From an uncultured Eubacterium sp. (lineage in GTDB: Bacteria > Bacillota > Clostridia > Oscillospirales > Acutalibacteraceae), in assembly GCA_934512155.1 (NCBI GenBank), contig CAKSWS010000002.1:20639-84638 (forward strand): a DNA stretch of 64,000 bases, read 5' to 3'. Made by a program: the position numbers and the translations under genes. Positions 26,493-34,948 of the stretch are shown here, in pieces; within the stretch, counting starts at the first letter, position 1, and every line of letters starts with the position of its first letter. The notes under the pieces were generated by a model. The model saw nothing but the letters and a program-made list of their open reading frames with translations. It made no database searches and was not told where the DNA came from.

Positions 26493-27236
26493 ATGAAAAA
26501 AGGAATTTTGGCAGTGCAATTAATTTTTATTTTAGTAGGCGTGGTTTTGTTAATATGGTATTTGCTTCCTATTGCGGCCAGTATTTTTAATGTGGGCAAT
26601 GTTGTAGGAATATTGGGTACATTGTTTTTAATTTTATTTGGGGCGTTTTATGGTAAAATTGCTGTTTTGCCTCGAAATATTATAACGGCATTTATTTGTG
26701 CTTTTGTTGCTTTGATAATTTTGCCTTGTTCTTTTAATATTCATAAATATCAAAATTATAAAGCCGATGAGGGTGCAAAAACCGTTATTGTTTTGGGGTG
26801 CAAGGTTAGGGGCGAAACTCCAAGTAAATATTTGTACGACAGGTGTATGGCGGCGGTGGATTATTTAAATAAAAATCCTGATGCTGTTGTTATCGCTTCC
26901 GGCGGACAGGGTGCAGGTGAAAGTATAAGCGAAGCCCAATGCATTGAAAATATTTTACTGGAGAACGGAATTGATAAAAGCAGAATATATAAGGAAGAAA
27001 AATCCACAAATACAAATGAAAATATTAAATTCTCGAATGATATTATAAATGAAAAGGGCTTTTCACGGGATGTTACTGTTGTTACAAATGAATTTCACGA
27101 ATACAGGGCAAAGCTTTATTGTGATAAATACAGCTTGAGTTTTCATTCAAAATGCAGTTATTCGGCACATTATTCTTATTTAACTTTTTATACAAGAGAG
27201 GTTATGGGAATAGTTAAATATAAAGTTTTAGGATAA
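26493..27236 (+). CDS. YdcF/SanA-like membrane protein (DUF218)
   Basis: The 247-aa protein has three N-terminal hydrophobic segments (to about residue 85) and a DUF218 domain: VIVLGCKVRGETPS, YLYDRC, IASGGQGAGESISEAQ, EEKSTNTNENI and VTNEFHEYRAKLYC. The family is tied to envelope and peptidoglycan homeostasis (ElyC, SanA) but has no firm reaction. ATG 26493 is chosen because AAAGGG lies 8 bases upstream; ATG 26475 would overlap that site. Single-gene unit, ended by a bidirectional terminator. Confidence 0.82.
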   Translation: MKKGILAVQLIFILVGVVLLIWYLLPIAASIFNVGNVVGILGTLFLILFGAFYGKIAVLPRNIITAFICAFVALIILPCSFNIHKYQNYKADEGAKTVIVLGCKVRGETPSKYLYDRCMAAVDYLNKNPDAVVIASGGQGAGESISEAQCIENILLENGIDKSRIYKEEKSTNTNENIKFSNDIINEKGFSRDVTVVTNEFHEYRAKLYCDKYSLSFHSKCSYSAHYSYLTFYTREVMGIVKYKVLG

Positions 27237-27238
27237 AA

Positions 27239-27269
27239 AAAGCTTTGACGGTTTTGCCGTCAAAGCTTT
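27239..27269. terminator. Bidirectional terminator between the YdcF-like gene and cpsB
   Basis: AAAGCTTTGACGG pairs with CCGTCAAAGCTTT. On the minus strand it is followed by T7. The flanking genes converge. Confidence 0.88.
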
Positions 27270-27272
27270 AAA

Positions 27273-27989
27273 TTATTTAGTAAGTATATTTGCGTTTTTT
27301 ATTAAAACATCTACTGCTTCACTTCCGAATTTTTCTTTAATCGCAGTTATACCCGGCTCATAGTTTGGCATACGTGTTGTAAGATTGTGGCAGTCTGAAC
27401 CAATTAGATGAATTCTGCCGTTTTCCAAATATTTGAATAGGCGTTTTTTTGTTTTTCGGTGGGCATATTCAAAGGAATCAATATTTACCTGAATCAAACA
27501 GCCCATGTCAATTAATTCATCTACAACATCTTTATTTTCCATTAAGGCGTCATATCGCTCAATGTGCGCAAGAATGGGTTTAACATTAAAATTAATGCAC
27601 ATATTCTCCAGCCTGTTTAGTATTTTAGCCGAAAAGTCGCAGGAAAACGGATGTTCAATTAAAATGTATGGCGAATTACCTATGCAAAGAGGCGATAAAT
27701 CGTCGTTATTTAAAAGATAATCTGTTATAAAAACTTCGGCAGCAGGCAGTATTTGAGGCATATCTTCTGTTAAAGCCGATTTTAGTTGCTTAACGGCATC
27801 GTCTCGCATTAGTAAGAAATCATTAAGCGAAATACTGTCGCTGTAATAGTGGGGTGTGCAAACTATTTTTTTACATCCTTGTGTTTTAAGCATTTTTATA
27901 AGTTTTATGCTTTCGTCTGTAGTTTGTGCACCGTCATCAATTCCCGGCAATATATGGCAATGAGTTTCAACAAGATTGGGTATAATCAT
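27273..27989 (-). CDS. cpsB: Protein-tyrosine phosphatase CpsB/YwqE (PHP family)
   Basis: This Mn-dependent phosphatase reverses autophosphorylation of the CpsD tyrosine kinase. The 238-aa PHP-fold protein has the metal-binding signature ETHCHILPGIDDGA at the N-terminus, CTPHYY, AAEVFI, ILIEHP, ILAHIERY and IGSDCHN. It is the third gene of cpsC-cpsD-cpsB, matching the Bacillus ywqC-ywqD-ywqE order, and is the last gene before a terminator, so no capsule biosynthesis genes follow. Confidence 0.9.
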   Translation of the reverse strand: MIIPNLVETHCHILPGIDDGAQTTDESIKLIKMLKTQGCKKIVCTPHYYSDSISLNDFLLMRDDAVKQLKSALTEDMPQILPAAEVFITDYLLNNDDLSPLCIGNSPYILIEHPFSCDFSAKILNRLENMCINFNVKPILAHIERYDALMENKDVVDELIDMGCLIQVNIDSFEYAHRKTKKRLFKYLENGRIHLIGSDCHNLTTRMPNYEPGITAIKEKFGSEAVDVLIKNANILTK

Positions 27990-28003
27990 AGCACATCACC
28001 CGA

Positions 28004-28765
28004 TTAATAACCGTAACCGTATTCGCTTGTATAATGTTTTGATTTATTGTAACGCTTGCTGTAACTGCCGTCTTTTTCTTCACTGAAATTAACAACAAAG
28101 CCTAAAATTTTTGCATCTATAAAATTAAGTGCGTCGATGGTTTTTTTAAGCTCCGGATGTGTTGATTGTTTTGATTTAACAACAACAATAATTCCGTCTG
28201 ACTGGCGAACAATCGGCAAAGCGTCGGAAACAAGGTTAATAGGCGGAGTATCTATAATAATGTAGTCAAAATATTTATGCAGTTCTTTTAAGAAATCGCT
28301 CATTAATTCCGAGCCTAAAATTTCTGCCGGATTAGGTGTTATTGAACCGCTTGTAAGAACGGAAAGATTGTCTATTTCCGTTGGGTGAATGATTTTTGAA
28401 AGCAAGGTTTTGTCTGCATTTTTGTTGTTTGCCGTTTCACTTAAAAAATTTGTAAGTCCCGGTGCGTTTGAAATTGAAAAATAGTGGTGAATTTTAGGCT
28501 TTCTTAAATCGCCGTCAATAATCAAAACTCTTTGGTCTGCTTGGGCAAGAGAAATTGCCAAGTTAATGGAAGTGGTTGTTTTGCCTTCGTTTGTGTTTGA
28601 TGATGAAACAACAATGGTTTTGCATCCGCTTTTGATTATTGAAAGCATAATGTTTGTTCTTAATGTTTTGTATGATTCTTCAATTCTGAATTTCAAGCCC
28701 GAATCAACATTTTTATCTATAAGAAGCTGATTAACGGGTTTTCGTGTTGAATTTTTATCTGCCAT
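28004..28765 (-). CDS. cpsD: Bacterial tyrosine kinase CpsD/YwqD
   Basis: This BY-kinase works with the CpsC transmembrane activator to control polysaccharide polymerisation and UDP-glucose dehydrogenase activity. The 253-aa cytoplasmic protein has Walker A SNTNEGKTTT, Walker A' VLIIDGDLRKP, Walker B YIIIDTPP and a tyrosine cluster in the last 19 residues (six Tyr, ending EYGYGY) for autophosphorylation. ATG 28765 is chosen, with AAGGGG upstream. It starts 5 bases after the cpsC stop. Confidence 0.93.
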   Translation of the reverse strand: MADKNSTRKPVNQLLIDKNVDSGLKFRIEESYKTLRTNIMLSIIKSGCKTIVVSSSNTNEGKTTTSINLAISLAQADQRVLIIDGDLRKPKIHHYFSISNAPGLTNFLSETANNKNADKTLLSKIIHPTEIDNLSVLTSGSITPNPAEILGSELMSDFLKELHKYFDYIIIDTPPINLVSDALPIVRQSDGIIVVVKSKQSTHPELKKTIDALNFIDAKILGFVVNFSEEKDGSYSKRYNKSKHYTSEYGYGY

Positions 28766-28770
28766 TATAA

Positions 28771-29541
28771 TCAACCCCTTTTGCTTTTCTTTTTAGACGA
28801 TTTTAAATCAAATGTTGGAATTACGCCTATAACCGGAATTCCGTAACGCTCTGTTAATTCTTCCTCAGATTTAACTCTGATGTCAAAGAAATCACGCAGA
28901 AAAACATATGCTGCTGCAATTATTAATCCGCAAATAACGCCTAACAGGCAGGATTTGGCATAGTTTTTTGTTGCTACGGATTTAAGAGGCTTGTCTTCCA
29001 CAGATGCACGAACAAGACCTTTATTTGTGTTTTGCATTTCCTGGGGAACACATTTTTCAAGTGCTGTTGCAATGTTATAGCTTAAATCTGCATCATGGGT
29101 TGTAACGGTAAATGTAAACATTGCCGTTTCTTCAATTCCTTGGCAGGAAAGCGCTTTTTTAACTTCTGCCGTAGTTAAGCTTGTTCCGTGTGTTGTATTA
29201 ATTTCATCTGCCACCATTTGGCTGAATTCATTTGTTTTAAAAATTTCAATGTAAGTGTTCAGCATTTTCATGGCATAATTTATTTTGCTTGTTTCGCTTA
29301 CTTTTTGACCGTCTTTTGTAATCAAATTGGTGCTGTCAATCAATTCTTGGTCAGAATCTTCAACATAAGCAAAAAATTCTATGGAAGAAGTGTAATTGAC
29401 TTTTGCAAAATTTGCTGTATAAACATAAGCCAAAACGGCACATATAAGCGCAAACACAACAAGAATTTTCCATTTTTTAAGCAACAGCTTTAAAACTGCC
29501 ACCAAATCAATTTGGTCCGTTTTCTTTTCGGTTGTTTCCAT
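28771..29541 (-). CDS. cpsC: Polysaccharide chain-length regulator CpsC/YwqC (Wzz type)
   Basis: The 256-aa membrane activator of CpsD has two membrane spans (about residues 30-48 and 205-225) flanking an extracellular helical domain. The cytoplasmic C-terminal tail carries VKSEEELTERYGIPVIGVIP, the kinase-contacting segment. It ends with a Lys-rich tail. It is the first gene of the three-gene cassette and is served by a strong TTGACA promoter. Confidence 0.9.
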   Translation of the reverse strand: METTEKKTDQIDLVAVLKLLLKKWKILVVFALICAVLAYVYTANFAKVNYTSSIEFFAYVEDSDQELIDSTNLITKDGQKVSETSKINYAMKMLNTYIEIFKTNEFSQMVADEINTTHGTSLTTAEVKKALSCQGIEETAMFTFTVTTHDADLSYNIATALEKCVPQEMQNTNKGLVRASVEDKPLKSVATKNYAKSCLLGVICGLIIAAAYVFLRDFFDIRVKSEEELTERYGIPVIGVIPTFDLKSSKKKSKRG

Positions 29542-29589
29542 ATTCTCTGTTTACCATCTCTTTCCGATAAAATTAATCACATCTAAATT

Positions 29590-29618
29590 ATATTACTTTA
29601 AATACATTGTTTTGTCAA
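29590..29618 (-). promoter_or_regulatory. Promoter of cpsC-cpsD-cpsB
   Basis: On the minus strand, TTGACA (29613-29618), 17 bases, TAATAT (29590-29595). Confidence 0.75.
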
Positions 29619-29673
29619 CATAAAGACTTTAAACATTTTGCTTATTTTGTATGTAACTGGGTGTTGTTTGGTA

Positions 29674-29702
29674 TTGACAAATAACCTTAAATGGCAGATA
29701 AT
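29674..29702 (+). promoter_or_regulatory. Promoter of the GH63-like gene cluster
   Basis: TTGACA (29674-29679), 17 bases, GATAAT (29697-29702). The expected transcript start near 29709 lies after ATG 29691 and thereby decides for the downstream start at 29733. Confidence 0.65.
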
Positions 29703-29732
29703 AACTTGAATATATTTATTGAGGTTATTTTT

Positions 29733-32420
29733 ATGGTGGAAAACAATTTTAAAATGGCTGAATGGGGCCCTTATTCAAAAAAATATATGGGCATTTCAAA
29801 AATTATAAGCAGCCTTGCAGATGAAGGTGCAAGATTTGATTTTATTGCTCATCCAACGCTTTGGAACAGCGCAACACCTGTGCCAAACACTACTGTGCCG
29901 TCAAATTACCACTTGTGGCATTGCAGTAACGATTATTCCTTTTTCTCATATAGGTATGAGCTTATGTGGAAGGATGTTGTTTATGCCGATGTTTCTTTTT
30001 CAAAAATTAATGACGACGCATATCTTTTAAGGTGTGAGTTTAACAATAATACAAACCTTTCTCAAAATGTGTTGTTAAACACATTTTCTTCATTGGAATA
30101 TCCAAATCCGTCTTACTGTAAGTTAAATACGCCGGCAAAATGTTTTGTTAAAACAGCTAATGATTATGTGGAGTACACATATGCTGTATCACGCCCGTGG
30201 GATACTGAAAATCCGGACGGTATGTTTAAAGGTATGTTTACCGATAAGGATTTTTACCTTGGTAAAGGCTTGGGTGACAGGTGCGACCATGAGCATGTTC
30301 ACTACCTTAACTTAAAGCCGTTTGGCTGCGAAAAGGGAGATAGGGTTACATATGCATTAAATGCAACAAATTTTGAGAATCCTGTTTTGGCAGTTCGTTA
30401 TAAAACAGTAACAGACGGCGACGCAGAGTTTTTAATGAACGGCAAAAAGGTTGTTTTTAAAAACAGCCCCGAGTTAACAATCGGCTTTATTCCTTATGAA
30501 AGCCGATTTACATTGGAAAGTATCGGCACAGCGGGCATTGAATTTGATTTCTTTGCTGTTGTTGAAGAAAATCAAAAAAATGAGATTTCAACGGAATATA
30601 TTTTACATTCTTTCGTGCCTGAAATTAAAACGGAGGCATGCGGCAAAGGCAAGCGTGTTTCATTAAGATATAATGATGTTGAAAAACCGTTTTATGTGCT
30701 TACACATAATAAAAACACAAGGGAAAGAGTGCTTAATTCGGGTTGTCTTGAAGACGCACTTATTAACCGTCTTTCAAACGGCGACGTTACATATGATGAT
30801 TTGCAGGAAACATTTTCAAATTCATTTAAGCGTAAAACAAGCGATATAGGCTTTTTCCAAAATACATTGGTCAAATCAATATTTATAGAGCCTAATTCAA
30901 AGCATATTGAATATGTTGTTGTTTCAAATGAAGTGTTTGAACCTCTTTCTTTTAACGAATATGAAGAAATTTACAAAAATGCATCTTCAAAATGCAGTTC
31001 TGTGCCGTTTAATAAAGCCGGCGAGAAATACACTCTTTCAACAGATATTTTAAGGGCAACACTTTTAACAAATGTTGTTTATCCTGTTTATAAGCGTGGC
31101 GAAAACGTAATTCACCACACACCCGGTAAAAGGTGGGACAGCTTTTATACTTGGGACAGTGGCTTTATCGGTCTTGGACTTTTGGAAGAGTCAAACGAGC
31201 TTTGCAAATATGTTCTTGAAACATATTTGTGTGATGAGGATAATAAAGACTTTGCTTTTCTTCTTCACGGCTCACTTGTTCCCACTCAATTTCCGGAATA
31301 TTTGGAATTGCTTAAAAGAACAAACGATAAGGAAAAATTAAATTACATTTATCCTAAAATGAAGCGTTATTATGAGTTTTTGCAGGGTAGAGAAGGCAGT
31401 TCAAGTTTTGCAAAATTCCACAATGGTTTATTAACGGCATATGATTATTGGTATTCTCATTGCGGTATGGATGATTATTGTGCCCAGGTAGAGATGATTG
31501 CCAGAAAAGAAGAGCAAATTACATGCCCTTGTTTAACAACTGCACAGGTTATAAGAGCCGGTAAAATTTTAAAAATGGTTGCAGCTTATTTGGGCAAAGA
31601 TGACGATATAAAAGAGTATGATAAAGATATTGCAGTTTCGTCAAAAGCGTTAAACGACCTTGCATGGGATGAAGAAACAGGCTATTTCAGCTATACGCAA
31701 TATGATGAAAACGGTAAATTAAAAGGATTTTTAAGAACGGAAAACGGCGAAAATCTTAATAAGGGTATGGACGGCGTGTATCCTATAGTTGCAGGTGCAG
31801 TAAACGGCGAAAAAAAGCAAAGAGTGCTTGCACATATTAAAAATCCAAATGAAATGTGGTCTGCAGCAGGTATTTCTGCCGTTGATATGACCGCTTCGTA
31901 TTATAAAAATGACGGGTATTGGAACGGTAATGTTTGGATGAGCCACCAATGGTTCATTTGGAAAACCATGTTTGATTTGGGCGACACGGATTTTGCATTT
32001 GAAATTGCAAACAGAGCCCTTGAAATGTGGAAAGAAGAAACAGACTTTTCATATTTCACATATGAATGCTTCGGTGTTGATACAAGGCGTGGCGGCTGGT
32101 TTCATAATTTCGGCGGTTTGTCTGCTCCTATTTCTGTTTGGGCAAATTGTTATTACAAACCGCAAACAGTAACATCAGGTTTTGATTTGTGGACAGATTA
32201 TCAAAAAACAACCGAAAACAGTGCCGAAATTTCATTTAAATATTTTGGCGAAAATGATAAGTACAGCTTTGTGGTAACTTTAAGTGATGATTGCGACTAT
32301 GTTGCAAAGCTTGACGGAAAAGAGATTGAATTTAATGAAAGAATCAAAGGTTCTCTTGAATTTACATTAAGCGGCAACGTTAAATCAGGTGTTCTTTCAG
32401 TTTGCAAAAAGGGAGAGTAA
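29733..32420 (+). CDS. GH63/trehalase-clan alpha-glycosidase, cytoplasmic
   Basis: The 895-aa protein has a large beta-rich N-terminal part (to about residue 440) and a C-terminal (alpha/alpha)6 barrel with features of the GH63/GH37 clan. These include PGKRWDSFYTWDSGFIGLGLLE near 455 (catalytic-acid region), LTAYDYWYSHCG, YWNGNVWMSHQWFIWK near 720 and FTYECFGVDTRRGG near 770. It probably hydrolyses an alpha-glucoside or alpha-mannoside; the substrate is not known. There is no signal peptide, so it should act in the cytoplasm. ATG 29733 with GAGGT 7 bases upstream is chosen because an in-frame ATG at 29691 precedes the -10 of its own promoter. It lies 3 bases before a phosphoesterase gene. Confidence 0.75.
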   Translation: MVENNFKMAEWGPYSKKYMGISKIISSLADEGARFDFIAHPTLWNSATPVPNTTVPSNYHLWHCSNDYSFFSYRYELMWKDVVYADVSFSKINDDAYLLRCEFNNNTNLSQNVLLNTFSSLEYPNPSYCKLNTPAKCFVKTANDYVEYTYAVSRPWDTENPDGMFKGMFTDKDFYLGKGLGDRCDHEHVHYLNLKPFGCEKGDRVTYALNATNFENPVLAVRYKTVTDGDAEFLMNGKKVVFKNSPELTIGFIPYESRFTLESIGTAGIEFDFFAVVEENQKNEISTEYILHSFVPEIKTEACGKGKRVSLRYNDVEKPFYVLTHNKNTRERVLNSGCLEDALINRLSNGDVTYDDLQETFSNSFKRKTSDIGFFQNTLVKSIFIEPNSKHIEYVVVSNEVFEPLSFNEYEEIYKNASSKCSSVPFNKAGEKYTLSTDILRATLLTNVVYPVYKRGENVIHHTPGKRWDSFYTWDSGFIGLGLLEESNELCKYVLETYLCDEDNKDFAFLLHGSLVPTQFPEYLELLKRTNDKEKLNYIYPKMKRYYEFLQGREGSSSFAKFHNGLLTAYDYWYSHCGMDDYCAQVEMIARKEEQITCPCLTTAQVIRAGKILKMVAAYLGKDDDIKEYDKDIAVSSKALNDLAWDEETGYFSYTQYDENGKLKGFLRTENGENLNKGMDGVYPIVAGAVNGEKKQRVLAHIKNPNEMWSAAGISAVDMTASYYKNDGYWNGNVWMSHQWFIWKTMFDLGDTDFAFEIANRALEMWKEETDFSYFTYECFGVDTRRGGWFHNFGGLSAPISVWANCYYKPQTVTSGFDLWTDYQKTTENSAEISFKYFGENDKYSFVVTLSDDCDYVAKLDGKEIEFNERIKGSLEFTLSGNVKSGVLSVCKKGE

Positions 32421-32423
32421 TAT

Positions 32424-34097
32424 ATGGCTAACAGATTAAGCGGTAGTAATAATGAGCCGTTAAAAATTCAGTTTATTACAGATACTCATTATTATTCAAG
32501 AAAAAACGGCACATCGGGCAAGGCGTATGAACGTGAGGAAGCTAAATCTCAAATGATTATAAAAGACAGCGACCTTGTTCTTAAAGCAGGCTTTGATTTG
32601 CTTTGCAAAGATACTTCTACGGATATTGTTGTTTTGTCCGGCGATACAACAAGAAACGGCGAATTGGCATCTCACGAAGAATTTATTGAAATGTTGCGTG
32701 ATTTAAAGAAAAAAGGCAAGCGTGTTTATGTAATTACCGCTACTCACGATTATCAAGACGGCGGCGTTGCAAAGGGATTTTCGGGTGATGAACAAATTCA
32801 GGTTCCTGCTGTAGAGAATCGCCATGATTTGTGGGACATGTATTATGAATTCGGTCCTAACGAGGCTATTGCCACATTTAAGCAGTCCCTTTGCTATGTT
32901 GTTCAGCTTGCACCGGGTTACAGGCTCTTTGCTCTTAATGACGATACAAACGATAAGGTTGAGGGTCAGGGTTCAGGTTACAGTGATGAATGTAAAAAGT
33001 GGATTATGGAGCAGCTTAAAGACGCTCACGATAATGATCAATATGTTATTGCAATGACTCACCATCCAATGATTTCGCCGTCGCCGTTTTATTCTATTAT
33101 CGGCAAAGGTGATATGCAAAGAGACCATGAGGAAACAAGGGAACTTTTTGCCGATGCAGGTCTTCATTGCATGCTTACGGGTCATACGCATGTTCACGAT
33201 ATAAGCTATATAACAACCAAAAAGGGCAACAGATTTTATGATATTGCCTGCGGAGCTATGATTGGCTGTCCGCCTGCAATGAGAAATGTTACCTTTGACC
33301 CCAAGCATGCTGAAATTGATGTGGAAACAGTGTATATTGAAAATGTTCCCGGCATTGATACGGGCGACAAAACATTTCCACAATATATGCGCAATTTCTT
33401 CTTTGGTATGATTGCAGATGTTATTTGGTCTATGGGCAATGATATTGACCGTCTTGCAGATATTACGCCGGCATTTTCAATTCCCGGCGAAAAAGTTAAA
33501 AAATTGGGTTGGATTATTAAACCTATCGGCAAATTGCTTAATAAGCTTACATTTAAAAAGATTTGGCGCCTTTGTAAAAAGGAAAGCGGTTTAAAGAAAG
33601 CCGATATTCAGGATATTGCCGATAATAAGGTTGTTGATTTTATTCTTGAACTTGTACAAAATCTTTATTGCGGTGATTCTCCTTACGGTCCTGAAACAAG
33701 AGAATATAAGTTAACCTGCGGATTTTTAAATGTTATTGATTCATTTTTAAATACAATTCATTTGCCTATAGGAAAGTTTCTAAAAGGTGCAACATCTGTG
33801 CGCAGTCTTGTTGAACCTCTTCTTTGGAATTCAGGTTATTGCGATGAAAAAGCAACCTTACCGCTTTACCCTGTTTTTGATGACGAAAATCCTGCTCCTG
33901 CGGAAATGTTTGAAGAAAAGCATTTTGACGACCCTGTAAAGAAAAGCAAAAAGGGTCCGCTTGTGCTGTTAATTCTTATTCTTGCCGTTGTATTGCTTTT
34001 GGCAATTATTGTGGGCATTGTTTGGCTTGTGGTTTGGGTAATTATTGCTATTGTAAAAGTCATTGCCGCAGCTTCGATTTTTGGTTTGTTCATATAA
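32424..34097 (+). CDS. Calcineurin-like phosphoesterase with C-terminal membrane anchor
   Basis: The 557-aa protein has a metallophosphoesterase domain (about residues 12-285) with FITDTHYY, LSGDTTRNGE, ATHDYQ in place of the usual GNHD/E, MTHHP and the terminal GHTHVHD. A helical region of unknown fold follows (about 300-500). Two closely spaced C-terminal membrane segments (about 513-555) follow a KKSKKG stretch. There is no signal peptide, so the catalytic domain is predicted to face the cytoplasm. The substrate is unknown. AGGGAGAG precedes the start, 3 bases after the GH63-like gene, so the two are one operon. Confidence 0.8.
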   Translation: MANRLSGSNNEPLKIQFITDTHYYSRKNGTSGKAYEREEAKSQMIIKDSDLVLKAGFDLLCKDTSTDIVVLSGDTTRNGELASHEEFIEMLRDLKKKGKRVYVITATHDYQDGGVAKGFSGDEQIQVPAVENRHDLWDMYYEFGPNEAIATFKQSLCYVVQLAPGYRLFALNDDTNDKVEGQGSGYSDECKKWIMEQLKDAHDNDQYVIAMTHHPMISPSPFYSIIGKGDMQRDHEETRELFADAGLHCMLTGHTHVHDISYITTKKGNRFYDIACGAMIGCPPAMRNVTFDPKHAEIDVETVYIENVPGIDTGDKTFPQYMRNFFFGMIADVIWSMGNDIDRLADITPAFSIPGEKVKKLGWIIKPIGKLLNKLTFKKIWRLCKKESGLKKADIQDIADNKVVDFILELVQNLYCGDSPYGPETREYKLTCGFLNVIDSFLNTIHLPIGKFLKGATSVRSLVEPLLWNSGYCDEKATLPLYPVFDDENPAPAEMFEEKHFDDPVKKSKKGPLVLLILILAVVLLLAIIVGIVWLVVWVIIAIVKVIAAASIFGLFI

Positions 34098-34121
34098 TTT
34101 TTATAATAATGTAATTTTTTC

Positions 34122-34150
34122 TTGCATATATGATGTGTATTTGATATAAT
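34122..34150 (+). promoter_or_regulatory. Promoter of the GtrA-like gene
   Basis: TTGCAT (34122-34127), 17 bases, TATAAT (34145-34150), about 35 bases upstream of the AAGGAG site. Confidence 0.7.
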
Positions 34151-34191
34151 AAAAAATGCAAATTTTACATATTTATTAAGGAGTAAAAATT

Positions 34192-34818
34192 ATGGCAGAC
34201 GAAAAGAAAAAATTCAGCCTTGGCGGTATTGATAATGCCGCAGCGGAAAAAGGCTCATTCATTAAAACCGTATGGCAGCTTGTTAAGTTCCTTGTTGTTT
34301 CAGGTTTGGTAACAATTATTCAGCTTGTACTTGCAAACGTTCTTCCGCTTATTTTTGACAGCGTAACTGCAACTCTTCCTGCATTTCTTCAGGGAATTTT
34401 TAAGCCGGATGTAATTTTTGATGCTTCAACTGCACAGGGTGCAAAGCAAATTGCTAAGTATGTTGTTGACGGTGTTGTTACTTGGGGTTATCTTCTTCCT
34501 TTCTTCCTTTCAAACCTTATTGCTAATATTTACGGTTTCTATCAGAATAAGAAGACAACATTTAAGTCAGACGCACCTTGGTATAATTTTGCTATTTATA
34601 TTGTACTTATGATTGCTCTTATTCTCTTCTCAACTTGGTTCCAGGGTTGGCTTGTTGGCGTAATCGCAAAAGCACCTTGGGCTTGGTTAAACAGCCTTGC
34701 AAGAACTATTGCAGGCTTGGCAGCAGGCTTTGTTCAAATGGTTGTTCTTTTCCCAATGGAAAAATTTGTTCTTTTGAAAGAAAAGAAAGCAGACGGCGAA
34801 GAAGAAGCAGCAAAATAG
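34192..34818 (+). CDS. GtrA-like four-span membrane protein
   Basis: The 208-aa protein has a hydrophilic N-terminus, four hydrophobic segments (about residues 28-52, 100-125, 138-158, 165-190) and a charged C-terminal tail (KEKKADGEEEAAK). The segment NLIANIYGFYQNKKTTFKSDAP matches the Y-x-x-N-(R/K)-x-x-TF hallmark of the GtrA family, which is thought to move lipid-linked sugars across the membrane or assist glycosyltransferases. It has its own promoter and terminator, but follows the GH63-like and phosphoesterase genes closely, suggesting a common glycan-related theme. The family call is moderate. Confidence 0.6.
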   Translation: MADEKKKFSLGGIDNAAAEKGSFIKTVWQLVKFLVVSGLVTIIQLVLANVLPLIFDSVTATLPAFLQGIFKPDVIFDASTAQGAKQIAKYVVDGVVTWGYLLPFFLSNLIANIYGFYQNKKTTFKSDAPWYNFAIYIVLMIALILFSTWFQGWLVGVIAKAPWAWLNSLARTIAGLAAGFVQMVVLFPMEKFVLLKEKKADGEEEAAK

Positions 34819-34843
34819 TTTTTGCAAAACTTTTCGCTTATTA

Positions 34844-34873
34844 CAAGGGTGCCCACGGCGCCCTTGTTTTTTT
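34844..34873 (+). terminator. Terminator after the GtrA-like gene
   Basis: CAAGGGTGCC pairs with GGCGCCCTTG (one G-T pair), followed by T7. Confidence 0.88.
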
Positions 34874-34884
34874 ATAAATAATTG

Positions 34885-34913
34885 TTGACAGAATATTAAC
34901 CCAAGTTTATAAT
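34885..34913 (+). promoter_or_regulatory. Promoter of the TrpXYZ-type ABC operon
   Basis: Full consensus TTGACA (34885-34890), 17 bases, TATAAT (34908-34913). The short leader to ATG 34949 shows no T-box or terminator. Confidence 0.8.
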
Positions 34914-34948
34914 TTATGTATTAACATTTTTCTTTGGAGGAACGAGAA

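Noticed and set aside
29691-29732. Upstream ATG 29691 as start of the GH63-like protein
   Set aside because: The -10 hexamer of the TTGACA promoter lies at 29697-29702, after this ATG; the downstream ATG 29733 has a ribosome binding site.
33787-33797. Third copy of TGCAACATCTG from the oadG/malQ element
   Set aside because: It lies inside the phosphoesterase coding sequence and matches only 11 bases, so chance is sufficient.
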